From Anaerosacchariphilus polymeriproducens (GTDB lineage Bacteria; Bacillota; Clostridia; Lachnospirales; Lachnospiraceae): a stretch of 64,000 nt of DNA. This document shows positions 36,745 through 45,195 of this stretch, one piece after another. The number at the start of each line of letters is the position of its first letter. Positions within the stretch are counted from its first letter, which is position 1. A model generated the notes under the pieces. That model searched no databases, was not told where the DNA came from, and saw only the letters and a program-made list of their open reading frames with translations. The translations under genes and the position numbers were made by a program. The stretch lies in the NCBI RefSeq assembly GCF_003363435.1, contig NZ_QRCT01000048.1, forward strand, positions 1-64,000, in the 5' to 3' direction.

Positions 36745-37827
36745 TTATTGAAGCATCTTCATAATATCATCTGCATTATCTTTTGTTACTTTAATGTAAT
36801 CTACCATATAAGTACTTTCTACTTTTTCACCATTTAACATTTGTGCTGCGATATCTGCTGCCTTATGAGATTGACCAATATGATCATTAAATACTGTTCC
36901 TGTCATTTTGTCTTGTTGTATGTTTTGAATCGCTTCTGTAAGTGCATCAACACCTAATAAGTAAATATCTTTTCCTACTACTCTGCCTGCTGATTCAATC
37001 GCCTGTAAAGCACCTAATGCCATAGCATCGTTATTACAGAATACAACTTCTACTTTATCACCATTTGCTGTTAAAGCATTTGCAACAATTTCCTGTCCTT
37101 TTGCCTGATCCCAGTCCCCACGTTGTTCATCTACTTTTTCTACTTTAGTTCCGCCATCTTCAAGAGCTTTAACAGAAAACTCTGTTCTATATTGAGCATC
37201 TACATTTTCCATATCTCCCTGTACCATTACATAACCAACTTTTCCATCACCATTGATGTCTCCGCCATCTTTCAAATCATTAACAATTTCTCCCTGGAAT
37301 GTACCGGATTGTCTTGCATCTGCACCTACATATGTAGCATTGATTCCTTCGGAAGCCCAACGTTCTTCTTCTTTTACATCTGGTTCACGATTGATAAATA
37401 CAACCGGAATTTTTGCATCTGCACATTGATTTGTTACTGTCTCTGCTGCTGATGCTTGAACAAGGTTGATAATTAGTAAATCTACACCTTGTGTTATATA
37501 ATTTGTAATCTGACCACTTTGTTCTGCCTGATCATTCTTTCCGTCCATAAGTGTTACTTTTGCACCTTGCTCTTCAAGGTACTTTTGTAATTCATTTCTG
37601 TACAAAGTCATGAAGTTGTCATCGAACTTATAAATACAAACCCCAATATTTTTTCCTTTTAAACCTTCTCCATTTGTTGCCTTCGCTGCCTGATCAGCAG
37701 TTTCTTCTACTTGAGTTGATACTTTAGTGTCATCTTTTTTTGTATCACTTTCTTTTTTAGAACCACAACCTACTAGCATCGTTCCAATCATAGCTACAGA
37801 CAACGCTAATACCAATAACTTTTTCAT
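36745..37827 (-). CDS. mglB: Galactose-binding lipoprotein
   Basis: A 360-residue substrate-binding protein of the galactose/glucose group. The lipobox is LVGC (Cys about 21), then an acidic/basic linker. Typical segments are IGVCIYKFDDNFMTLYRNEL, LLIINLVQASAAETV, VVFINREP, TYVGADARQSGTFQG, DINGDGKVGYVMVQG (a calcium-loop-like DxNxDGK), VVFCNNDAMALGALQAI and LLGVDALTEAI. It is the first gene of the transporter operon, with a hairpin after it. The ribosome site is AAAGGGAGG. Confidence 0.92.
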   Translation of the reverse strand: MKKLLVLALSVAMIGTMLVGCGSKKESDTKKDDTKVSTQVEETADQAAKATNGEGLKGKNIGVCIYKFDDNFMTLYRNELQKYLEEQGAKVTLMDGKNDQAEQSGQITNYITQGVDLLIINLVQASAAETVTNQCADAKIPVVFINREPDVKEEERWASEGINATYVGADARQSGTFQGEIVNDLKDGGDINGDGKVGYVMVQGDMENVDAQYRTEFSVKALEDGGTKVEKVDEQRGDWDQAKGQEIVANALTANGDKVEVVFCNNDAMALGALQAIESAGRVVGKDIYLLGVDALTEAIQNIQQDKMTGTVFNDHIGQSHKAADIAAQMLNGEKVESTYMVDYIKVTKDNADDIMKMLQ

Positions 37828-37889
37828 AGAAAAATCCTCCCTTTTTCTTTAACTTTGAAGCTTGTTGCTTCTTACCTTTTTACAATTGT

Positions 37890-37898
37890 ATTATATCA
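37890..37898 (-). promoter_or_regulatory. Extended -10 promoter of the mgl operon
   Basis: TGATATAAT on the minus strand is a perfect extended -10 about 63 bases before mglB. No good -35 is seen, which fits a promoter that needs an activator such as the linked YesN protein. Confidence 0.55.
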
Positions 37899-38044
37899 AT
37901 CGTTATTGACAAAATACATATAAAATTCTTCTGTTATGCTCTAAATTAATATGCACTTTTAACATTATATCTAAAATTATGCCTCTTCTTTTGTGCATAT
38001 TCAACTATATTCTCAAATAACTGAATCTTTTATGCAATAAAAAA

Positions 38045-38089
38045 GTGTCTTTGACACATTAACTCCCCTGCCCCACAATCTTGAGGGGA
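38045..38089 (-). terminator. Weak hairpins at the island edge
   Basis: GTGTC/GACAC followed by six Ts on the minus strand (38045-38057), next to TCCCCT/AGGGGA (38064-38089) with a 14-base loop. They may end transcription from the island or mark an insertion-element end. Confidence 0.4.
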
Positions 38090-38158
38090 TTAGGGTTTCT
38101 TTTTGTGTTACTTTGTTATATATCCATTGTCTTATTTCTGAAGGTGTTCTAGGTAACC

Positions 38159-38485
38159 GTGGACTATGGCGAAGCTAAACCAAAAAAATGTAATCCAAAC
38201 ACTGTTATTAAATACATTGGACGTTATCTTGGGAGACCGGTAATTGCCACCTCTCGTATTGACAGTTATGATGGTGAAAATGTTACTTTTCATTACAACC
38301 GTCATGAAGATGAAAAATTTGTTACCGAAACTGTTTCCTCTCTTGATTTCATCGAACAGCTTATCCGTCACATCCCTGAAAAACATTATAAAACGATTCG
38401 ATACTATGGTCTCTATGATGGTAATATAGAATTAAAAACAGAGGACAGTATCTTGAACAAAAACAATCATACAGAGGAACTCTGA
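38159..38485 (+). pseudogene. IS91-family (Y2) transposase fragment
   Basis: The 108 codons contain VIKYIGRYLGRPVIATSRID, YNRHEDEKFVTETV and EKHYKTIRYYGLYDG, which match the C-terminal part of IS91-like transposases common in Lachnospiraceae. The N-terminal half with the catalytic tyrosines is missing, an in-frame stop lies just upstream, and the usual Cys-rich zinc region after YYGLY is absent. This is a remnant. GTG at 38159 is not meant as a true start. Confidence 0.75.
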
Positions 38486-38511
38486 AATAAATTCAAAACC
38501 CTCCTGAAGGC

Positions 38512-38628
38512 ATGACTACAAATGATATCAAAAACATGATTGATGATGACCTTTGGGATATGGATTATTTCCTTCAGGAAGAAGATCTTGACGATAATTT
38601 CGATGAAGAAGGCTTTTATATCTTCTAA
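38512..38628 (+). pseudogene. Acidic ORF, probable displaced C-terminus of the transposase
   Basis: 38 codons from ATG to TAA, very acidic, with DIKNMIDDDLWDMDY, FLQEEDLDDNFDEE and an end in GFYIF. It lies 26 bases after the transposase fragment in another frame, and the PPEGMTT sequence before it reads as a continuation. I take it as the acidic tail of the same decayed transposase, though an independent small protein is possible. Confidence 0.45.
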
Positions 38629-38653
38629 TCTTCAATCGTCTGTTTACTATGAC

Positions 38654-38751
38654 TGCCTCTTTGCAGGCATTTTAATTTTGTATTGCTCCAAAAGGAGCAA
38701 TTTCCTATAAATAAAGGAACAGTACCTAAAATACAGGCACTGTTCCTTTAT
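38654..38751. terminator. Three consecutive hairpins at the island boundary
   Basis: TGCCT/AGGCA followed by TTTTAATTTT on the plus strand (38654-38680), TTGCTCC/GGAGCAA (38683-38700), and a perfect 13-bp stem ATAAAGGAACAGT/ACTGTTCCTTTAT (38711-38751). The last can act on both strands. Confidence 0.65.
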
Positions 38752-38885
38752 CATATTTCTATCCTCAGCATTAATTAACACTTGCATATGACAGATGTGA
38801 TGTCAAAAGAAAAACGAAGCAAGACGATGAGCCTAATACACAAGATAGGTACAAATATATAGATTTTTTAAATAGCATAGTGATT

Positions 38886-39110
38886 TTAATTGCTAATATC
38901 ATATAATCTCATCTCTGGGGCCTCTTCAATAGTTTCGCTGCTTTTATGTACTATCCCTGAATAATTTCCCATCTTTTCCTATTCACTAACATCATCCATC
39001 CCCTGTTCCTCCAAAATATACCTACACTACTTTCAAATTTATTACGAAATCCCTTAATATATATCCCATCATTTTATTAATTTCTTCAGAATTACCACCA
39101 CCAAATCTAT
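38886..39110 (-). pseudogene. Decayed small gene downstream of the MFS gene
   Basis: The 38752-39201 stretch has no intact gene. On the minus strand an open segment with NRFGGGNSEEINKMMGYILRDF stops, then a second frame reads ILEEQGMDDVSE, a stop, and MGNYSGIVHKSSETIEEAP to MRLYDISN (ATG at 38972, stop at 38886). Together they look like one gene of roughly 75 codons broken by a frameshift and a stop. No family is recognised. Confidence 0.35.
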
Positions 39111-39201
39111 TCCTATTTTTATATCAATCATCACCAATGCTTATTTTTATTCCAAATTTCGTCTAACAAGTGGATTCTATCCTACACTGTGGAATCTAGA
39201 A

Positions 39202-40419
39202 TTATGAGCTCATTATAGTGTTACAAAAACGCTTGACTAGGACAGATAAAAGTCCTAAGCAAATTAACAAAATACCTGTAACTATCATAACATTTTTAAG
39301 CACTATACTATTAAGAAGTATACCATAAATGAAAATAAGCCCTGAAGAAAATACATTTCCTATAGCATTTGCTACAGAAAGAATTGTTGATCTAACAGAA
39401 GATTGTTTTATCATTTTATTTATTTCGTTGTTTGAAATTACAGCAAATGCTCCCCATATTAGACGAACAAACATTATTAACCCAATAAAAATTAGTGCAT
39501 TCGTATTAAAACCAATAACAACATACAACACACCTGTAAATAATGAAACATATATAACAATAAAACGTGAAATATTACGTATATTAACTGATAATTTTGA
39601 GCCAAACCCGTAAATGAGTACTGCTGCGGAATATACTATTCCAAAATATGGTTTAGGAATAGTATTTGATATTAATAGCAATGGATAAATAAACAAATAC
39701 ACGGAATAAAAAAATGACCGAATTACACTAGTATATATTATATAAAACCAAAGCTTTTTCGACTGAGTTTTAATTCGATAAAATGCTTTCATTTTCTTAA
39801 GTCGATTTCCACTTGAATCAACTTCATCATAATTTTCTTCATGAATAGTCAATCCAACGATAAAAGAAACTATAAATAGTATTATACTAAGAACAAACGG
39901 ACTCATTTCCCAATAGTTATAAAGTATACCACCAGTAATAAATGATAAAGACAAAATTAAAGATGAGTTGAAATGCATATTACAATTTACTTTATCATAC
40001 ATTATTTGTTTATTGTAATACTTTAAATTATCAAATAAAAAAGCCTTATCAGCACCGCTACTTAAAGTTTCCGAGAGAGCAAAAAGAAATTGAGCAACAC
40101 ATAGCCACCAAAAGTTTTGAAACAGTACTATTATTCCTAAGCTAATAATACTGATGAATACACCTAACAATACCGAAACTTTTCTACTAATATGATCTGC
40201 TACAAACCCGGTGGGAATTTCAAGCAAATTCACTGAGAATGTCTTTATTGAAAGCAATATCGCTACTTGTATTTCTCTGTCCATGATTCCTTGATAATAA
40301 ATCACTAAAATAGGTATATAGAAAAAAGCTTGTTTCAATCCATCAAGTATATAGAATTTAAGAAGCATCCTATTGAAATTTTTCTCACTAATTAATGCAG
40401 TTTGAGTTTCGTTTTCCAT
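39202..40419 (-). CDS. MFS transporter (probable peptide-product exporter)
   Basis: About 405 residues with twelve hydrophobic segments. The MFS motif A between TM2 and TM3 is GFVADHISRKVSVLLG. It resembles the 12-TM drug and metabolite exporters of Firmicutes. It starts right at the end of the second radical SAM gene (ATG at 40419, GGAG 10 bases upstream; an ATG three codons earlier is an alternative), so it belongs to the same operon. Export of the modified peptide or self-protection is the likely job, by context. Confidence 0.83.
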   Translation of the reverse strand: MENETQTALISEKNFNRMLLKFYILDGLKQAFFYIPILVIYYQGIMDREIQVAILLSIKTFSVNLLEIPTGFVADHISRKVSVLLGVFISIISLGIIVLFQNFWWLCVAQFLFALSETLSSGADKAFLFDNLKYYNKQIMYDKVNCNMHFNSSLILSLSFITGGILYNYWEMSPFVLSIILFIVSFIVGLTIHEENYDEVDSSGNRLKKMKAFYRIKTQSKKLWFYIIYTSVIRSFFYSVYLFIYPLLLISNTIPKPYFGIVYSAAVLIYGFGSKLSVNIRNISRFIVIYVSLFTGVLYVVIGFNTNALIFIGLIMFVRLIWGAFAVISNNEINKMIKQSSVRSTILSVANAIGNVFSSGLIFIYGILLNSIVLKNVMIVTGILLICLGLLSVLVKRFCNTIMSS

Positions 40420-40420
40420 T

Positions 40421-42544
40421 TTATACATTCTCCCATAATTCAGTATTCTCATTCAAAAACACTATAACTTCTGAGCAGTTTTCAAATATTAATTCATCAT
40501 CTATATTTTCATAAACACCATTAACAACTTCACGAATAGATTTAATACCGTCGAATACTTTAAATATCTTATATAAATCTTCGTTTATAGTTAAAATATC
40601 TATACTAGCAAAGTGCAGATAATCTCCCTCAGCTTCTCTAAAAGCTAAATATATTGGTGCTTTGTCAGTATCATAGATTTCATTTTTTTCGTCAATCTTA
40701 AAAAAGTTATCCTTAAGCATTTTAATAATGCTAAGAACGTCATAGTTATATGCTTTTACCTTAATTTTTGATTTAATAACACTATGTTCTGATAATTCTT
40801 TCGATTTTAAGGTGTCATTATTAAAATTATTTTCTATATTTATGGAAAAATCAGCAAAATCACATTCGTATTGATGTAGCTCATTCACTATTGAAGACGA
40901 TTCAACTCTATCTCCAAAAAAATTACAGAATAAATCAAAAAGCCTTTGCTCTGCTGGCGAACAAGCGCTTCCTATTTCCACAACAGTCTCTCTCCTAAAT
41001 TTGAACAATTCTGTCTTGCTCCAACCTTTTATATTTGCATAACTTAAGAATTCTTCTATGAAGTCTTTTTTTTGATTACTCAGTATATCAACCACAAAAA
41101 ATAAAGTAATAGGATAGAAAGCCATAATAACACTAAAAAAGGTTGTTACAGCAGTAATTTTTTCAGGATCTAACATTTCATTTTTTATATATCCGTATTG
41201 TGGAAAAAGCGTTGGGTAATTGTCTATTAATTCTTGATCCTCTTGTAATCTCAACGAATAATGATCATTTTCATTTGAGTTTTCTTTTCGCCAATTAATA
41301 TATTGAGCAAAATCTGACGAAATATTTGAATCTAAAGAAAACATTAACAAATCATTTACAATTGCATTTAGAGTTTCCGGAGTTCCTGGTAGAGGCGTAT
41401 GAAAATGGATTTCTTGATCCACCCACTTACCATATGTTTGAAGTAATGATGCCATCTTAACTGTTGACTCTATGTGGCTCATATCTTCAAACGGAAGTCC
41501 AATTACGTAACTCCCCCTCACTACAATACCATTATCAATAAGTATCGCAATCGTTTCTTTGGCACTCGAAAAATCTAAGTTTTTACCAATCTTATTTATT
41601 GCATCCTGAGATGCTGACTCTAATCCTACCAAAACATCAATGCATCCCGACCTTTTTAATAAATGAATAATTTCTAGATCTAAATAATCTAACCTACAAC
41701 GTATCGAGTATTTTATATTAATATCATTATTAATTAATTCATTACAAAAAGTAATTATTTCATTTCGATTAGTTCCAAAATTATCATACGTAAATTCGAT
41801 AAAATCAAATCCGTTATTTATTAAAAATTGAATATCATTAATGGTTCTCTCAACAGAATACGTTCTTACATTTCTTTTCCAGAAATATGTGGAAGAACAA
41901 AAGCTACACCCATATGGGCATCCACGTCCAAATTCTAAATACCCATAATGACCTCCATAAGGAGAAGGTGTAAATTGATCTATTTTGGGATACATACACT
42001 TTAAATCGAGAATCGGTAAATCATCCAAATTCTCAATTAATTGCCGCTCCTCTGTTCGTTGTGCTTGTTCTTTATACCTAAATGTTATTCCATTTACCAT
42101 TTCAACGTTACTGTTAGTATCAATTTTATTTAAAAGGTCAGCCAAAGTCAATTCACCTTCACCACGAATAACATAATCAATAAAATTAAATGAATTAATT
42201 ATTTCAATATCGTTATTAAGTACCCACTGGTTCCCAAAGATTATAGTAATGTCTGGTCTTTCCTGCTTAATATACCGAGCAATTTGGATTGAAGGTATTT
42301 CTCCTGATACTATTGCACTAAAGCAATATACTTTTGAATTGAATTTCTGTAACAAAAATTGTGCACATTTCTCATAAATCTTTTCGTCTATTGTAATTTC
42401 TTCTTCCTTAATATAAGAATTCAAATTTATTACTTTTGCTACATGTTCTGTTCTTGAATTGATATAACTAGCAAGCGTTAAAGGCCCCAATGGAATTCTA
42501 TTAATCAAACTTGCATTTGGCGGATATATTATTGATACCTTCAT
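40421..42544 (-). CDS. B12-binding-type radical SAM enzyme with PqqD-like C-terminus
   Basis: A 707-residue enzyme. Residues 1-145 read as a cobalamin-binding Rossmann domain (MKVSIIYPPNASLINRIPLG, FIDYVIRGEGELTLADLL) without the DxHxxG motif. The radical SAM core has GRGCPYGCSFCSSTYFW (Cys209, 213, 216), followed by GLESASQDAINKIGKN and VIGLPFEDM. A long helical middle region follows. The last 75 residues (INEDLYKIFKVFDGIKSIREVV) look like a PqqD-type peptide-binding (RRE) domain. It overlaps the first radical SAM gene by 4 bases and has AGGAGGAATTT upstream. Methylation or another C-H reaction on a peptide is plausible. Confidence 0.85.
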   Translation of the reverse strand: MKVSIIYPPNASLINRIPLGPLTLASYINSRTEHVAKVINLNSYIKEEEITIDEKIYEKCAQFLLQKFNSKVYCFSAIVSGEIPSIQIARYIKQERPDITIIFGNQWVLNNDIEIINSFNFIDYVIRGEGELTLADLLNKIDTNSNVEMVNGITFRYKEQAQRTEERQLIENLDDLPILDLKCMYPKIDQFTPSPYGGHYGYLEFGRGCPYGCSFCSSTYFWKRNVRTYSVERTINDIQFLINNGFDFIEFTYDNFGTNRNEIITFCNELINNDINIKYSIRCRLDYLDLEIIHLLKRSGCIDVLVGLESASQDAINKIGKNLDFSSAKETIAILIDNGIVVRGSYVIGLPFEDMSHIESTVKMASLLQTYGKWVDQEIHFHTPLPGTPETLNAIVNDLLMFSLDSNISSDFAQYINWRKENSNENDHYSLRLQEDQELIDNYPTLFPQYGYIKNEMLDPEKITAVTTFFSVIMAFYPITLFFVVDILSNQKKDFIEEFLSYANIKGWSKTELFKFRRETVVEIGSACSPAEQRLFDLFCNFFGDRVESSSIVNELHQYECDFADFSINIENNFNNDTLKSKELSEHSVIKSKIKVKAYNYDVLSIIKMLKDNFFKIDEKNEIYDTDKAPIYLAFREAEGDYLHFASIDILTINEDLYKIFKVFDGIKSIREVVNGVYENIDDELIFENCSEVIVFLNENTELWENV

Positions 42545-44982
42545 AAATTCCTCCTGTATTGATCTAAGTATAATATTGCGTTAAGTAGTTCTTCTACATC
42601 TTCATTCTTTAAGTAATTGTCCATATTTATGAATGCAGTTAAAAGACTTTTATTTTCGTGTATCCAATAATGTTTAATTAGTTTTTCCAAAACACTTGGA
42701 ATCTCAAACATCTTAAGTTCACCATTTTTTTCAAATACACAATAGTATTGACAGCTTAATTTTAAAATAAATGCAAAGTTAGCATCATTCTTTTCTGGTG
42801 GCAAATAGATATAATTGTTATCACTCATATATTCATCAAGATTTAATGGATCCATTACTTGTTTATAGGCATCTATGATCATTTCAATTAATTTTTGAGG
42901 TTTATGTTTTGACTTTTGAATCTCGCAGTATTCTCCTACAAATTCATCTGGTATAGATATACATTTAGAACAAGAACCGTTAGCTTCACAATGTTTACAG
43001 CCTCGTTCGTTTTCCATCATAACATATCTTTCATCATATCTATGAGTTATAATATTTACAGGTTCCTCTAAACTACCTAAAATTGTACCTGCGCTACATG
43101 TTTTGATATTATATTCCGAATCAATTACCATCCTACCATTTTTCCTAAAGGGACAATCTGCAGTCCATTTACAAGAATCTTTAATAAAAACATTCATATA
43201 TTGTACTCCTAATATGTTTCTAGGTAGTTTAATTTCTCCTCCATGTTTTATCCGTTCTAAAATTTTAGTATAAAAAGAATAATCATCCCTTGTTTCAGTT
43301 TTCAATATCAGCATCGAATCTGCTAGTTCCGCATACCTTGTATATTCATACGACATATAATTATGAATTAATTCATTGAATAGTTTATAAACATATCTTA
43401 GTTCTATTTCCTTTATATTAGATTTTTCTATTCTTGACTTTGAACATGTAAAATCATTTACAGTTCTAATAATATAATCCGATGACAATATATGATGTTG
43501 ATTTTCTGAATTCTCATGATAAAATAATACATACTTTCCTTTAAAATGTTTATTTTGAACATTCAAATTCTCACTACTTTTTCCTTCAAAAATAATCACC
43601 GAATCATTTCTCTCATTCAATCCCTTAAGCGAAGTTTCCATAAAATTTAAGTACATACGATTAGGAAGCGGTGGTATCCCCTTAACATTATATGGATATT
43701 CTTTAACCTTTGCATTAACCGGATATGCAGAATTTTCATTGTGATTTATATTTGGTGCTTCAATTTTATAACCATAACTCATGTAATCACGTGTTAAAGG
43801 AACTCCTGTATACAGTCGAATAATATTATGAAAATAATACTTTGGCCTTAATTCTCTTACCAACTCCATAGTTTTTATTCCATCTTCAAACGTCTCACCT
43901 GGTAGCCCAAGAATTATATTTATTGTATACTCTAAACCATAAGCCTGTGCACATTCAGCAAACCATCTAAATTTCTCAATATAATCCATTTCAACCTTTA
44001 ATGATTCTTCATCAAAATTATCTAAACGTATTTTTCTTATTTTTTTAAGAATTTTAGGAGATGCTGATTCTAAACCTATGCCCACATGATCTATACCTGC
44101 CTGTTTCATAAGCCTAATTAATTCGGAATCTAATTTATCAATACGAGTCTGAATCCAAAATTTTACACCTAGTTTCATAGAAATTATCTTCTTTAGTATT
44201 CTTTTAGCTCTTTCTTGGTTTAAAGTAAATGCATCATCCCAAATAGGTATCGGTTCTAGACTACCGTATTTTTTTGCAACTCTTGCAACTTTAGTTAGTT
44301 CAGCCAGAAATCTCTCTTCTGAATAAAATCGTACTCTCCACTCTGATGTAGTACTAAAACTGCAATAAATACATTTATGATAGCATCCACGTGATGAAAA
44401 TACCCCTATTTTAGTCATCATTCTTTCAGGCACAACACCCGTTAGAATTGGTGAAGGATACGAATTAATGTCCAATACTTCATTGTTTGGTTCGAAAACT
44501 ATATTATTTTTCTCTTTATCAAATGAAGCAATACCGGGAATTTTCTCATTTAATCGAAATTTATTGTTGCATTTCAAGAAGATCAATAATTTTTTAAGTG
44601 GTTCCTCACCTTCTCCAATTACAACAAAATCACAAATGTCATTTTTCAACAAATAATCTGCTGATTCTTCTTTAGCAATAGCGCCACCTATAATTATGGT
44701 ACATTCAGGCTTATTATTTCGAATCTCATGTATAATAGATATAGTTACTTCTAAGGTATCGTCTGTAACACTAAAAGCGTAATTATTAGTGTTGTATGTT
44801 AAAAGTAGGTCGAAGTATTCATATAATGCCAATGGTTCTTCATGCAGTAAATGTTCTGTATTAAATCCATTGAAGCGCAAATAGCTCTGTAAATATGCAA
44901 TACCCGGATGTGGGCGAGATACGATTTTTGAAAAGCTTACTTCTGGGCTTAAAAATATAATGTCTATATTACATATGTTCAC
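42541..44982 (-). CDS. B12-binding-type radical SAM enzyme with SPASM-like C-terminus
   Basis: An 813-residue enzyme starting at GTG (44982) with AGGAG 8 bases upstream. Residues 1-170 form a B12-binding-type domain (VSRPHPGIAYLQSYLRFNGF, FVVIGEGEEPLKKLL). The radical SAM core has SSRGCYHKCIYCSF (Cys200, 204, 207), GLESASPKILKKIRKI and NIILGLPGETFEDG. A region of about 190 residues follows, then eight Cys at about 604, 610, 629, 662, 665, 671, 674 and 686 (CKWTADC, CSAG, CKHCEANGSCSKC, EYC), enough for two auxiliary iron-sulfur clusters as in SPASM enzymes that modify peptides. The combination of B12 and SPASM-like parts is unusual. Confidence 0.85.
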   Translation of the reverse strand: MNICNIDIIFLSPEVSFSKIVSRPHPGIAYLQSYLRFNGFNTEHLLHEEPLALYEYFDLLLTYNTNNYAFSVTDDTLEVTISIIHEIRNNKPECTIIIGGAIAKEESADYLLKNDICDFVVIGEGEEPLKKLLIFLKCNNKFRLNEKIPGIASFDKEKNNIVFEPNNEVLDINSYPSPILTGVVPERMMTKIGVFSSRGCYHKCIYCSFSTTSEWRVRFYSEERFLAELTKVARVAKKYGSLEPIPIWDDAFTLNQERAKRILKKIISMKLGVKFWIQTRIDKLDSELIRLMKQAGIDHVGIGLESASPKILKKIRKIRLDNFDEESLKVEMDYIEKFRWFAECAQAYGLEYTINIILGLPGETFEDGIKTMELVRELRPKYYFHNIIRLYTGVPLTRDYMSYGYKIEAPNINHNENSAYPVNAKVKEYPYNVKGIPPLPNRMYLNFMETSLKGLNERNDSVIIFEGKSSENLNVQNKHFKGKYVLFYHENSENQHHILSSDYIIRTVNDFTCSKSRIEKSNIKEIELRYVYKLFNELIHNYMSYEYTRYAELADSMLILKTETRDDYSFYTKILERIKHGGEIKLPRNILGVQYMNVFIKDSCKWTADCPFRKNGRMVIDSEYNIKTCSAGTILGSLEEPVNIITHRYDERYVMMENERGCKHCEANGSCSKCISIPDEFVGEYCEIQKSKHKPQKLIEMIIDAYKQVMDPLNLDEYMSDNNYIYLPPEKNDANFAFILKLSCQYYCVFEKNGELKMFEIPSVLEKLIKHYWIHENKSLLTAFINMDNYLKNEDVEELLNAILYLDQYRRNL

Positions 44983-45008
44983 TTATACATCTCCTATCTT
45001 ATTATATT

Positions 45009-45046
45009 AAAAAAACGACAGTACAAATCAAGTAAATAAACTGTCG
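45009..45046 (-). terminator. Terminator-like hairpin between precursor and enzymes
   Basis: CGACAGT pairs with ACTGTCG (with GU/AU extension) around a 17-base loop, and seven Ts follow on the minus strand. It lies 25 bases after the small peptide stop and 26 bases before the first enzyme. Partial read-through would give far more peptide than enzyme mRNA, as in many RiPP loci. Confidence 0.65.
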
Positions 45047-45071
45047 CTTTTCTAATTTAATTGATTACATC

Positions 45072-45143
45072 TTAACAGTCGTTGCTTTTTTTCTTTGACT
45101 GATTCGCAGATGTTGTTTTAACTTCTTTAATAACTAATTTCAT
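45072..45143 (-). CDS. Candidate RiPP precursor peptide, 23 residues
   Basis: A short gene read directly from the sequence. It starts with MKLVIKEVKTT, continues with a polar, Lys-rich stretch (SANQSKKK) and ends with SNDC, so the only Cys is the last residue. TAAGGAGGTGA lies 7 bases before the ATG, a near-perfect complement of the 16S rRNA tail, much better than that of its neighbours. It is 89 bases upstream of two radical SAM genes on the same strand, with a terminator-like stem between. I infer a leader of about 11 residues and a C-terminal core. The size is like PqqA. It could still be a regulatory leader peptide. Confidence 0.6.
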   Translation of the reverse strand: MKLVIKEVKTTSANQSKKKSNDC

Positions 45144-45195
45144 TCTTTCACCTCCTTACTAATATCTATTTTTCAACACTAACACACGCGAATGT

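Noticed and set aside
38132-38386. 84-codon minus-strand frame opposite the transposase fragment
   Set aside because: A mirror of the transposase reading frame with no ribosome site.
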